From Pyruvatibacter sp. (GTDB taxonomy: Bacteria; Pseudomonadota; Alphaproteobacteria; CGMCC-115125), in contig NZ_JAVJSC010000009.1 in NCBI RefSeq assembly GCF_040219635.1, positions 124,001-188,000 of the forward strand: a stretch of 64,000 nucleotides of DNA. Direction: 5' to 3'. Position numbers and translations under genes: made by a program. Positions 7,629-16,324 of this stretch are shown in pieces. Numbering within the stretch: position 1 is the stretch's first letter; the number at the start of each line of letters is the position of its first letter. The notes beneath the pieces are model-generated. The model worked only from the letters and a program-made list of their open reading frames with translations, was not told where the DNA came from and made no database searches.

Positions 7629-10600
7629 CTAGTTGATAACGCCCTCGCCCGCCTGCTCCGCCTCGTAGCGGTTGCGGTAGCCGGTCATGAACCTGTCCAG
7701 CGTATCCACCTGGGCAATTTCGCGGGCGAGGTCACGGAACGCGATGCCTCGCCCGTCTGAGGAACTGGCAACGATCGAGAACGACGACGCCTGCGGCCCG
7801 TCCGACATCTTCGACGCATATTTCTGGCGGATGCGTTCCACCCCGTCGCTCTCACGCGCCAGCACATATGAAATGGCGGCGCGCAGAACATCAAACTGCT
7901 CTTCAGCGCTCAGCGGTTCGTCCCGCGTCCAGCGCAGGCCCAGCAAATCCTCCAGCGCACGACCGGCAGACGCATAGTCGCCGGACTCCCAATACACATC
8001 CGCCGTCAGCGCGCGCGCCGGGTCAGATCTGTTGTCAGCCAGAAGCTCAAGTGCGTGGTCATGGCGACCAAGCGCACTCAGCGCCTTGGCTTCAAGCAAC
8101 AACCGCTCATCTGAAATCTGTTGCGGCAACTGCGCCTGCCGCGTCTTGCGCAAGGCACCCAGCGCCTCGCCGGGCTGGCGGTTCAACAGATGCACAGCCG
8201 CCAACCGGCCCGCCACCTGCGCCCGCGCCACACCGCGAAGGCGATGTGTCACCTGATGGTCCAGCATCTCAATCGCCTGATCGAGCAGATCAACCGCCAC
8301 CAAGCGGTCTGCAAGACTACGGATCATCCGGTCGCCGTCACGGCCTACCGGCGTCAGCTCACGAAAATCGTAAAACAAACTCAGCGCTTCAAGCGGGCGC
8401 AGACTGTCCACTTCCCCTTCAAGGAAAAGGCGACGGAACATCTCGACCATGCGGTCGGCAATCTCGCGGCCCATCTGCGCTTCGGGAAATTGCGTGGCCG
8501 CCGTGCGCATGACCGTCAGCGCGCTGCGATAATCGCCCTGCTCTTCATAAATCTTTGCAAGCTCGGCAACTGCTTCAAGCTCTACACTGTCGCCTCGCCA
8601 GGTAAACCGAAGCCGGTCCAGCGTATCAATCGCCTGCGCCATGTCTTCTTCATGTGTCTCGCTCGTTGCGAACTGCCGCAACAGCGACGCCTGCGCCAAT
8701 GTGGCGCGTGCTGTGACCGGCCGGTAATCAAGCGCAATCGCCTGAGCATACCGCGACAATGCTTCTTCCTTTTCACCGGACGCCTGTGCAAGCTGGCCTT
8801 CAAGCAGTGTGCGTTCGGCAAAAAGCGCTTCGTCCAATGCATCATCAGGCACCTTGCGCAGATCGCTTTCAGCACCTGCCACATCATTCACGCCCAGCGC
8901 GATCTGCGCGGCTGCAAGATGGAACCGCGCCTGAACACTCGGCGCATAGTCGGGAACCACAGTGCGTGCCCGGCCCACATCCGGCCGCGCCTCAACAAAG
9001 CGGGCAAGCTTTGCGCTTGCAAGTGTCCGCCACAGGGCTGCATTGGGGTCATACAGCAAAGCCGGAGTGGACAGATCAGCCTCTGCATCCTTGTACCGAC
9101 CGTTGAGGTAGTAGGCGATGCCGCGCAACATGATGAACTCAGGATCAGACGTCTGGTCCTTGCGCGCCGCTTCCATCAATCGCATCACGCCCAGCGCTTC
9201 AGAGCCATACTCATAGCCAAGATAAAACCGCACCAACGCCTTGCGCGCGTCTTTACGCTCGTCAGGTGTGGTTGCCGCCGCAACAGATGCATTGAGCGCC
9301 GCAAGAGTGCCGTGAAAATCATCCGGATCACCGCTGGCCAGCTCAAAGCCAACAACGCCGGGCGCAAAAATATTGTTCTGTGTACCAAGTTCCGCAGGTG
9401 CCGGGCGGCGCGGGTTTGCAGTCAGCACAAGGCCCGAGCGGCGTGATGCGGTCACTTCACCATCACTGTTGAGCGCAATCACCACATCATCCGCAATCGG
9501 ACGAAATACCAGGCCGTGCGCCGAGGGCAACACTTCCAGATCAACCGTCTGGCGTGGCGACAACACGCCGCGTACCGGCGTGGGCACCGGCACAATGGCC
9601 AGCGTGTCGCCAATTTCAGGGTCCGTCAGACTGTGAGTATCACCAGCGTCCGGTGCAATCACAAACAGCTTGCCACCGCCGTCAGCCTTGACGCCCCGCC
9701 GCACTGCCAGCGGTCCCGGCGGCTCAAGAACCGTATTTCCGATCGCGACCGACCAGACGCCATTCGTCACACGCGCGGTTACCAGGGCTTCTTTTGCAAG
9801 CCGAAGCCGTACACCGCGCAGCCCGTCTGATGTAATCAGTTCAGCCGCATCAACAATTGGCAGGTGTTCCTGCGTCAGGTCCGGACGGGCAACCGCAATA
9901 TCTGTTTCAAACAGAACCCACACGCGACCCGCGCGTTCAAAAACGGCAGCCGGTGCATCGGCCAGCCCGGCAAACTCAAACGTCACGCTGTCAGCCACGC
10001 GGCGCACCTGCACGCTACCCGGTTCGCGCACCGGCATAACAGGCGCCGCATCCGCAACATCGGGTGTGTCCGCAGAGCCGTCACCGGCGTCACCTGCCGG
10101 TTTGACAATGCGCGGCGCATCCACCTGCAGCGTGTCACCGGGAACGGTCGGCGCAGCGACATCTGCCTGTTCTGTGCCGGAAGCAACATCGGCAGTGTTA
10201 ACATTGTCATCTTGTGAGTCTGCATCTGCAGCGGGGGAAACTGCAGATGTCGCCGGCGTCGCCTCTTGTGCATAGCCACTGTCTTTGACAATGCGTGATG
10301 CATCCGGCCGTCCGATGCGGCGCGGGTCAATCATGGTCACCGCCGGAACTGCGGCCTCGGTTTGCGAAGCAGGGGTGTCGGCAGGTGGTGCCTGCGGTGC
10401 ATTTTCCTGCGCGACCGGAACAAGCACACCATCGGCGCGGCGCGCGGCCGTGGCGGCATCAGATGGTACAACGCCTGAAAACTGTTCCTGATTTATTTCA
10501 AGCGAGGCCAGCGCGCCTGCATCTTCGTTGGCGGCCGTCAGATCCAGCACAATGCCGGTTGGCTCGCGGAACATGCGGAACTCCGCATCCTGTGAAATTG

Positions 10601-11318
10601 TCAGACTGAGGCTGGCCGACTGCGCATCAGTATCGGTCTGCGCATCTACAACGAAGGGCGGCGGATCAACACGCAGGCGGCCGATTTTCAAATGTCCGGG
10701 TGCCGAAAACGTCAGGTCCAGCCGGGCACCGTCGCGGGCAACTTTGTAGTTCACATCATCAGGCCATTCGAAAACGATACGGCTATAGGAATTGTGAACG
10801 CCAATGCGCACATCAACGTCAGGCAGCTCCACAAGTTCCAGCGCCCGCCGCGCGGCTTCGGCCTGCTCGGCAGCCGCCAGCGCGGCTTGCTCGCGGGCAC
10901 GCACATCTGCGGGCAGACCGGGCAGTGCCTGCTGCCAGGTTTCAGGAATGAGATTGACATACACTTCGTTGGACGCCGTTGCGGTTTCCACGCGGAACGG
11001 AAACTTGAGCGCGAGGCGCAGGGTTTTGCCGTCTGCATCCTGCCGCGCCAGCGCCACATAGTTGGGCAGGCTGATCGGCAGATCGTTGAGCGCTGCATCA
11101 AAGGCACGGTCGAACTTAAGCACGACCACACCGTTGGATTCCTGTGCAGATATCTCAACCGCATCCGGCCACTGAAACCGCAGGCGTGCGAAACCGTTCA
11201 GTTCCTCGCCCTTGACGATCACAGCATCAGCCGCGTGCGCAGGCAACGCCGCCAGAATGGAAATCACCGACAGCCCGGCCGCCAGCAGCCCCGCCATGAG
11301 AATGCGTGCGATGGTCAT
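7629..11318 (-). CDS. Large periplasmic tetratricopeptide-repeat protein of the flagellar motor operon
   Basis: A 1229-residue protein with a signal peptide (MTIARILMAGLLAAG... to ALPAHAAD, about residue 30). It has a beta-rich N-terminal half with two AMIN-like segments (FARLRFQWPDAVEIS near 42 and SRIVFEWPDDVNYKV near 180), a variable Ala/Asp/Thr-rich linker (about 270-430), then an alpha-helical TPR-like region from about 660 to 1180. It overlaps the upstream motB-like gene by four bases, so it is the last gene of the motor operon. A role in the periplasm at the motor, perhaps like rhizobial MotC, is inference; I do not recognise a named family. Confidence 0.7.
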   Translation of the reverse strand: MTIARILMAGLLAAGLSVISILAALPAHAADAVIVKGEELNGFARLRFQWPDAVEISAQESNGVVVLKFDRAFDAALNDLPISLPNYVALARQDADGKTLRLALKFPFRVETATASNEVYVNLIPETWQQALPGLPADVRAREQAALAAAEQAEAARRALELVELPDVDVRIGVHNSYSRIVFEWPDDVNYKVARDGARLDLTFSAPGHLKIGRLRVDPPPFVVDAQTDTDAQSASLSLTISQDAEFRMFREPTGIVLDLTAANEDAGALASLEINQEQFSGVVPSDAATAARRADGVLVPVAQENAPQAPPADTPASQTEAAVPAVTMIDPRRIGRPDASRIVKDSGYAQEATPATSAVSPAADADSQDDNVNTADVASGTEQADVAAPTVPGDTLQVDAPRIVKPAGDAGDGSADTPDVADAAPVMPVREPGSVQVRRVADSVTFEFAGLADAPAAVFERAGRVWVLFETDIAVARPDLTQEHLPIVDAAELITSDGLRGVRLRLAKEALVTARVTNGVWSVAIGNTVLEPPGPLAVRRGVKADGGGKLFVIAPDAGDTHSLTDPEIGDTLAIVPVPTPVRGVLSPRQTVDLEVLPSAHGLVFRPIADDVVIALNSDGEVTASRRSGLVLTANPRRPAPAELGTQNNIFAPGVVGFELASGDPDDFHGTLAALNASVAAATTPDERKDARKALVRFYLGYEYGSEALGVMRLMEAARKDQTSDPEFIMLRGIAYYLNGRYKDAEADLSTPALLYDPNAALWRTLASAKLARFVEARPDVGRARTVVPDYAPSVQARFHLAAAQIALGVNDVAGAESDLRKVPDDALDEALFAERTLLEGQLAQASGEKEEALSRYAQAIALDYRPVTARATLAQASLLRQFATSETHEEDMAQAIDTLDRLRFTWRGDSVELEAVAELAKIYEEQGDYRSALTVMRTAATQFPEAQMGREIADRMVEMFRRLFLEGEVDSLRPLEALSLFYDFRELTPVGRDGDRMIRSLADRLVAVDLLDQAIEMLDHQVTHRLRGVARAQVAGRLAAVHLLNRQPGEALGALRKTRQAQLPQQISDERLLLEAKALSALGRHDHALELLADNRSDPARALTADVYWESGDYASAGRALEDLLGLRWTRDEPLSAEEQFDVLRAAISYVLARESDGVERIRQKYASKMSDGPQASSFSIVASSSDGRGIAFRDLAREIAQVDTLDRFMTGYRNRYEAEQAGEGVIN

Positions 11319-12037
11319 TGCCTGCGCCCCCCATATGGGGCGGAAGGCCCATCCTGGATGGCAACAACAACCGTGCCGGGCACAACCCAGCCTGCGGCAC
11401 CAGTCGCAATTTTTTCGGCATCAAGCCGGGCAAACAAAGAAGCCTCGTAAAGGCTTACCGCATCGCCAATGGGCGCGGCACCAAAAATGCTGACCCGCCC
11501 CGGTGCAGCCCCGGCTATGCGGTCCAAAACGGCGGCAACCTCCAGCGAGATGCTGTCCGATCCCAAAACCGTCGCAGGCAGGGTTAAAACAACACCCCCG
11601 TCCTTGCGCTCAAGCGTTACGCCGGAGACACCCAGCACCTGTGACTGTGCCAGCAGAAGCCCGCCAAGATAGTGCGCACCTGCATCGTATTCAGTATCAC
11701 CAGACTGCACCAACGCACGCCCCTCGCCGCCGGACGGGACCGCCTCACGTTCAGCACCCGCAGCACCTGCGGGCAAACCATTGAGCCGCGCCACCGCATC
11801 AGGCTCAAACGCCGACATCGACAGGATCATGACAAAAAACGCCACCAGCAGCGCAACAAGGTCAGCGAAGGTCGTAAGCCAGCGTTGCGGTTGCTCGGCG
11901 ACGAGGCCGACATAGGGCAACGCCATGTGCCGACGCGGCGGAGCGACCACACCCTGCCGGTCAACGCGATCAGTTTCGGTGATGTCTGCATCAGACAGCA
12001 CGGCGTCCATTGCAACTTCCAATGCAGAATTGCTCAT
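11315..12037 (-). CDS. MotB-like stator protein with conserved channel aspartate, short C-domain
   Basis: A 240-residue protein with a cytoplasmic N-terminus and one membrane helix containing WLTTFADLVALLVAFFVMIL, the MotB pattern with the proton-carrying Asp (Asp59). A divergent periplasmic part of about 160 residues follows. The OmpA-type peptidoglycan-binding motif of classical MotB is not evident, and the protein is shorter than usual MotB (about 300). It overlaps both neighbours by four bases. No MotA partner lies in the window. It could be an auxiliary stator-like protein rather than the main MotB. Confidence 0.7.
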   Translation of the reverse strand: MSNSALEVAMDAVLSDADITETDRVDRQGVVAPPRRHMALPYVGLVAEQPQRWLTTFADLVALLVAFFVMILSMSAFEPDAVARLNGLPAGAAGAEREAVPSGGEGRALVQSGDTEYDAGAHYLGGLLLAQSQVLGVSGVTLERKDGGVVLTLPATVLGSDSISLEVAAVLDRIAGAAPGRVSIFGAAPIGDAVSLYEASLFARLDAEKIATGAAGWVVPGTVVVAIQDGPSAPYGGRRQ

Positions 12038-12720
12038 GACCCGCTCCGGGCTGGCGTGACTGCATAAAAAACAAGCTCGACGGCACTGTGTTGGGGGGCG
12101 GACAGCAGGCTGACCGCTTCCGGCCCTGCGATACCAGCAACAAGCGCGGCCAAAACCGCAGCACGACGGCGGGCCAGCTCATCACTGCCGCCGACCACGA
12201 TATCAACGCGCCGGTTGGTCGATTGCTCCCCTGCATCAATTAGCGCAACCGCAGCCGCCTCAATGACCTGACGCGCCTGCGCGCTGACAGCAGCGGTGGC
12301 ATCAACAAACAAAACATCCTGTGAAAGCCTGACGCCGTGCCACGGCACACCGTCGCGGCCCGCGGCATCGTCAGCGCCACCCTCAAGTGGTGCCAAAGCC
12401 CGCGCTACTTGCGAAACAAATCCCGCATCCGCCACAATGGCTTCGCCGGCTGGACCAGCGAACGGTGGACTGACCCGCTCAGGCCCGGCCTGTGCTGCAA
12501 CACCGTCGGCAAACCGCGCCTCGACTGAATCGAGCACCGATACCGAGCGCGCCGGATCAAATGTCGAGATTGACGTGAGAAACAGGAAGAACGCCAGCAG
12601 CATCAGGAACAACGCGAGATACAGCGTCGCCGCGGGCGCGCGCGCGACCGTTCCTTGCTCCTGATACGGAGCACCTGAATACGGAGCACCTGAGTGCTGG
12701 GCCAACAAGCCTGCGTTCAC
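12034..12720 (-). CDS. MotB-like membrane protein lacking the channel aspartate
   Basis: A 228-residue protein paralogous to the next gene. The membrane helix TLYLALFLMLLAFFLFLTSIS followed by FDP aligns with that of the neighbour, but the Asp position is Ala36. A periplasmic domain of about 165 residues follows, with a weak OmpA-like end (RRVDIVVGGSDELARRRAAVLAALV). I choose the GTG at 12720 because AGGAGG (12728-12733 on this strand) precedes it at ideal spacing. An open frame extends to 12822 without a ribosome-binding site. A tandem duplication encodes SGAPYSGAPY. It overlaps the downstream motB-like gene by four bases. Confidence 0.65.
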   Translation of the reverse strand: MNAGLLAQHSGAPYSGAPYQEQGTVARAPAATLYLALFLMLLAFFLFLTSISTFDPARSVSVLDSVEARFADGVAAQAGPERVSPPFAGPAGEAIVADAGFVSQVARALAPLEGGADDAAGRDGVPWHGVRLSQDVLFVDATAAVSAQARQVIEAAAVALIDAGEQSTNRRVDIVVGGSDELARRRAAVLAALVAGIAGPEAVSLLSAPQHSAVELVFYAVTPARSGS

Positions 12721-12827
12721 CGGTGAGCCTCCTGCCCGCCTTATCCGCATCTGCGGACAGGGAATACGAATCGCCCGAGGCGCCCGTGCATTCCCGAAAA
12801 TGAAGGCAAAACCTACCGCCAAAGCAG

Positions 12828-12842
12828 TTAAACAGCCGTTAA
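12828..12842. promoter_or_regulatory. Candidate CtrA box (TTAA-N7-TTAA)
   Basis: An exact TTAA-N7-TTAA site about 110 bp upstream of the GTG of the first MotB-like gene and downstream of the MotE-like gene. It suggests that the MotB-like pair plus TPR gene form their own transcription unit. Confidence 0.55.
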
Positions 12843-12920
12843 GGATTACCGCCGCGCGCGAAGCGCTGGCGGACCAAAGGGTCCGCTAAACCGGCAGTTT
12901 CACTGGGGTTAGGCCGCAGC

Positions 12921-13682
12921 CTAGCCTGCACTCTCAGGCAGAATGGGCTCAAGCTCGGGCAGGCCCATGGGCGCTTGCGCATCCGGCATCGGGATGGCCG
13001 ACAACCGATTCTCGTTCTCAGTCGCCAGTGCCACGGTCACAACCTGCGCCCGCGCCGGGTCCATGGCAGCCAATATGGCAGCCAGCTTGCGTTCATTCAT
13101 CCGGTCCAGAAGTTCCAGAAGAACGGTCATCTCCAGTTGTTCAAACACGGCCGCCGCATCTTTCGGCTTCATGTTTTCATAGACCTTGACCAGACTTTCA
13201 AACTTCTTGTTGCCACGCGACTCCTCGGTTTTGAAAACCTCGTCCACGCGTGCCTTGAGTTCCTTGAGTTCAGCGATCTTGTCATCAATACGCGCCTCGG
13301 CAGCAGCCAGAAGTTTCTCGCGCATTTCAACTTCGCCCTGGCGTTCGTCCAGCGCCTTGCGGCGGGCGGCCAGTGCCTCCAGCACATCCTCACTTTGGGT
13401 GCTCACGGGCTGCGGGCGGGTTGCAAGATTGACAGCAGGGCGCGCATTTTCGGCGTCTGCTGCAGGTGCCACCTCCTGCGCGGCCGCAGTTTCTTCCCCG
13501 GCAGCGTTGTCGGCAGCGTTTTCGGCACCCTCGTCGGGAACCGCATCAGCAGCCTGCACCACAGGCACCAGCGGCGATGTTCCCGTTGCCAGACCGGCGA
13601 CCTTGAGGGTCAACAGCAATGCTGCGGCAATCATCACGGCAGGCAGCAGACGCATACGCTCTGTAGGTGTGGTACTCATCAA
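12921..13682 (-). CDS. MotE-like (MgtE N-domain) flagellar protein
   Basis: A 253-residue protein with one N-terminal membrane or signal segment (LLPAVMIAAALLLTLKVAGLA), an acidic Ala-rich linker, a coiled coil (about 100-165: RRKALDERQGEVEMREKLL...), and a C-terminal MgtE-N/FliG-like helical domain (VYENMKPKDAAAVFEQLE...LAAILAAMDP). This layout is that of MotE-family proteins found in alphaproteobacterial flagellar loci; in Sinorhizobium MotE acts as a chaperone for periplasmic MotC. That matters because a big periplasmic protein lies downstream. The start is the first ATG; the ATG at 13679 is equally possible. Confidence 0.72.
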   Translation of the reverse strand: MMSTTPTERMRLLPAVMIAAALLLTLKVAGLATGTSPLVPVVQAADAVPDEGAENAADNAAGEETAAAQEVAPAADAENARPAVNLATRPQPVSTQSEDVLEALAARRKALDERQGEVEMREKLLAAAEARIDDKIAELKELKARVDEVFKTEESRGNKKFESLVKVYENMKPKDAAAVFEQLEMTVLLELLDRMNERKLAAILAAMDPARAQVVTVALATENENRLSAIPMPDAQAPMGLPELEPILPESAG

Positions 13683-13699
13683 CGGTTACTCCAAAAACG

Positions 13700-14146
13700 T
13701 TAGCGAACCTGGCGAAGGGCCGCCGCAAGACCGGTTTCAGCCAAGGGATCGTCCTGCGGATCGTCCTGAAAGATCCCGGCAGCATCCGCGCTCGTGTCTT
13801 TGCGGGTCTTCGACGGCCCACCGGCACCGGCAAACGTGCCCAGCCGGTCGGCAATGCTGTCACCAGCTTCAACCATCAAGGCCAGCTCATCAGCCAATGC
13901 CCGTGCCTTCTTGAGATCACGCTCAAGGTCGCGGGTCATACCGTCCGCATGAACACGCAAATCAGTAATGGCGCTCTGGGCGCGGCTGGTGGCGCGGTCC
14001 AGCGACACGACAATCTGCTTGAGGTCGCTTTCCCCGTCGCGCAACGCGCGCAGCCGACGGTCCAGCAAAAAACAATAGGCGATGGTTGCAACCAGTAGTC
14101 CCGCAACAATCACTTCAATCAACAGGCCAATGGAAAAAGCACTCAT
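13700..14146 (-). CDS. DUF6468-type flagellar protein (PflI-like)
   Basis: A 148-residue protein with an N-terminal membrane helix (IGLLIEVIVAGLLVATIAYCFLL), a charged coiled-coil segment (RRLRALRDGESDLKQIVVSLDRA...), and an acidic, variable C-terminus. Genes of this form sit directly after fliM in many alphaproteobacteria, and the Caulobacter relative is described as a flagellar positioning factor (PflI). The name rests on size, topology and position. It overlaps fliM by four bases. Confidence 0.6.
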   Translation of the reverse strand: MSAFSIGLLIEVIVAGLLVATIAYCFLLDRRLRALRDGESDLKQIVVSLDRATSRAQSAITDLRVHADGMTRDLERDLKKARALADELALMVEAGDSIADRLGTFAGAGGPSKTRKDTSADAAGIFQDDPQDDPLAETGLAAALRQVR

Positions 14147-15306
14147 TTTCCGGCATCCCCCCTCAGGCCCAGCAACGCGGCACGATGCGATGTCTGCTTG
14201 AGCGCCTTGTCCACAAGCACACCCACATGGTTGCCCACGCGTCCCATGCGGCCCGTGGTTATGGGAATGCCGCCGGAACGAAGCTGTACCGGGCTATCAG
14301 CCGTACAGTTCAGCATCAGCGTCTGGCCCTTTTCAAACTTCATGACATCACGCAGCGACATCACCTGTTCGTCGAGCAGCGCATCAAGCTGCACCTCGGT
14401 GGACCACAGTTCTGTTGCCAGATGATTTTCCCAGATCGAGTCACGGCCAAACTTTTCGCCCATGAACATCTGCAACAAAAGTTCGCGGATCGGCTCCAGC
14501 GTGGCATAGGGAAGCATCAGCTCAATGCGCCCGCCACGATCTTCCATGTCAATGCGCAGCTTCACCAGAATGGCCGCATTGGCCGGCCGTGCGATAGCGG
14601 CAAAGCGCGGGTTGGTTTCCAGCCGGTCCAGTTCAAAATCCACCGGCGACAGGGGTTCAAAGGCGGCGCAGGCATCCTGCAACACCACCTCAACCATCCG
14701 CTGCACAAGATTGAGTTCAATGGTGGTGTACGGGCGACCCTCAATGCGCATGGCCGCGGTGCCACGCCGCCCGCCCAACAGCACATCCACAATCGAGTAG
14801 ATGAGATTTGAGTCAACGGTGAACAAGCCAAAGTTGTCCCACTGGCGCGCCCGGAACACCGCCAGAATGGCAGGCAGCGGAATGGAATTGAGATAATCGC
14901 CAAAGCGAATGGACGTGATGTTGTCGAGGCTCACTTCCACGTTGTCAGACGTAAAGTTGCGCAGGCTCGTGGTCATCAGCCGCACCAGCCGGTCGAACAC
15001 AATTTCGAGCATCGGCAGCCGCTCGTAGGATACCAGCGCCGAATTGATGATGGCGCGAATGCCGGTCCGGTCGCCGCCACCGTCTTCATCAAGCTCAAAG
15101 CCCAGCAGACTGTCGATCTCGTCCTGATTAAGCACACGCTCGGCTGCACCCGACATACCTGGCGTCGGCGCACTGTCGTCTGATTTGGAGAGGCTCGCCT
15201 CCCACTCAGCGGCCATGGCATCATCTGTGCCACCCTCTGCAGCAGCCGCCTCTGCTTCCCAGGCGGCAGCCATTTCATCCTGATTAAGATCGTCTTCGGT
15301 CGTCAT
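14143..15306 (-). CDS. fliM: Flagellar motor switch protein FliM
   Basis: A 387-residue C-ring protein. The N-terminus has the CheY-binding type motif LNQDEIDSLLGFE near residue 60, preceded by an earlier LNQDEM copy near residue 7. A CheC-like middle domain (GDRTGIRAIINSALVSYERLPMLEI begins it) and a C-terminal SpoA domain (LRDVMKFEKGQTLMLN) follow. I use the ATG at 15306 (MTTEDDLNQ); the frame is open to 15354. It lies 59 bp after fliL. Confidence 0.95.
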   Translation of the reverse strand: MTTEDDLNQDEMAAAWEAEAAAAEGGTDDAMAAEWEASLSKSDDSAPTPGMSGAAERVLNQDEIDSLLGFELDEDGGGDRTGIRAIINSALVSYERLPMLEIVFDRLVRLMTTSLRNFTSDNVEVSLDNITSIRFGDYLNSIPLPAILAVFRARQWDNFGLFTVDSNLIYSIVDVLLGGRRGTAAMRIEGRPYTTIELNLVQRMVEVVLQDACAAFEPLSPVDFELDRLETNPRFAAIARPANAAILVKLRIDMEDRGGRIELMLPYATLEPIRELLLQMFMGEKFGRDSIWENHLATELWSTEVQLDALLDEQVMSLRDVMKFEKGQTLMLNCTADSPVQLRSGGIPITTGRMGRVGNHVGVLVDKALKQTSHRAALLGLRGDAGK

Positions 15307-15365
15307 GTCGGGTGCCCAGGGGTTTGCGCTGCACGTCGCAGCACGGGAAAACAAAAAGCGAGGCG

Positions 15366-15893
15366 TTACTGAATAATCATTTCGGTGAACAGCACATCCG
15401 CAACCTCGTGCGGGCGGACATCCATATTGATGCGTCGCAGGATTTCTTCTTTCAGGCGGAACAGCCCGGCCGAACCCGCAAGGTCGTCAGCGCGCAGTTC
15501 ACGCAGATAAATCTGGAAATTGTCGATGATACGCGGCATCAGCGGCTCAATCATCGGCAGCATCTTGGCATCATGCAGCTCAAGCGTGACCTTGAACTTC
15601 ACAAATGATCCGCGCGGATCATCCGTCTGCAGATTGATGATCAGCTCCGGCAGTTCGTAAAATACGATCTGTGAAGGATCGACCACTTTCTTGCCGTGTT
15701 CATCCACCGCGGCGTGTTCTTCTTCACCACCGCCGAACACACCCATCATGAAGGCTCCGCCCACGCCGCCGACAATCAGCAACAGTGGAAGCGCGATAAA
15801 CAGGATAAGCGTGCGGCCGGACATCTTTTTCTTCGGCGCATCTTCACCGTCGATGTCGGCAATGTCGTCAGCGGTTGCTGCTTGGTCACTCAT
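15366..15893 (-). CDS. fliL: Flagellar basal body-associated protein FliL
   Basis: A 175-residue protein with a short cytoplasmic N-terminus, one membrane helix (TLILFIALPLLLIVGGVGGAFMMGVF) and a periplasmic FliL domain (IVFYELPELIINLQTDDPRGSFVKFKVTLEL... ending ADVLFTEMIIQ). FliL supports stator function. It is first in the fliL-fliM motor run and faces flgF across a long regulatory gap. Confidence 0.95.
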   Translation of the reverse strand: MSDQAATADDIADIDGEDAPKKKMSGRTLILFIALPLLLIVGGVGGAFMMGVFGGGEEEHAAVDEHGKKVVDPSQIVFYELPELIINLQTDDPRGSFVKFKVTLELHDAKMLPMIEPLMPRIIDNFQIYLRELRADDLAGSAGLFRLKEEILRRINMDVRPHEVADVLFTEMIIQ

Positions 15894-16086
15894 GATTCCG
15901 GCCCTGCGCGTGGGGGAGCATTTGAAAAAATGTCCCGCGAACTATCCTGGCACTTCCCTCTCGCATCCTTGAATGAGAGCGCCTGACATGTTCGCCGCCG
16001 TGCATTCTGCCGGTGGCTTTGATGAAACGCAGTTTGGCCCCATGCGGTTAACGAAGCGTTTTGCAAACGGCCACACACCCAAAAAA

Positions 16087-16133
16087 CCGGCAAAAAATGC
16101 CGGGTCACCGGCAAGAGGCACCCTTTTGCCGGG
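16087..16133. promoter_or_regulatory. CCGGCA...TGCCGG enhancer-like palindromes upstream of flgF
   Basis: Two adjacent inverted repeats, CCGGCA-N5-TGCCGG (16087-16103) and CCGGCAA...TTGCCGG (16108-16132), lie 55-100 bp upstream of the sigma-54 promoter, where an FlbD/NtrC-type activator would bind. Their similarity to Caulobacter ftr elements is from memory, so binding by FlbD is inferred. Confidence 0.5.
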
Positions 16134-16167
16134 TATCGCAAGACGCAGAATAACTCTAACCCACTGT

Positions 16168-16202
16168 TTTTATTGATATTTCAAACTGGCACAGCGGCTG
16201 CA
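16168..16202 (+). promoter_or_regulatory. Sigma-54 promoter of flgF-flgG-flgA-flgH
   Basis: TGGCACAGCGGCTGCA at 16187-16202 has the -24 GG and -12 GC separated by exactly ten bases. The 14 bases TTTTATTGATATTT (16168-16181) lie five bases upstream and recur at the same spacing before the flagellin promoter. The site is about 120 bp upstream of flgF. Confidence 0.7.
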
Positions 16203-16324
16203 GTGACTGTCCCGAAGCCACAGGCATGGTCCGACATGCTTTTAGCTTCATGACGAAACAAACCCGGTCTGCCGATCTCTTCCCGGAGTAAAGCGGACCA
16301 CCTGACCAGCCTGAGGTCTTTACG

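Larger units (their letters stand above)
15894..16324. other. Divergent control region between fliL and flgF
   Basis: 431 bp without a credible gene. It contains CCGGCA-type palindromes at 16087-16133 and a sigma-54 promoter at 16187-16202 facing flgF. A degenerate CtrA-like site (TTAA-N7-TTTT, about 16048-16062) lies nearer fliL. Confidence 0.7.

Noticed and set aside
8121..9446. Plus-strand open frame of 441 codons opposite the large TPR gene
   Set aside because: Shadow of the 1229-residue gene; Arg/His/Cys-rich and without motif or ribosome-binding site.
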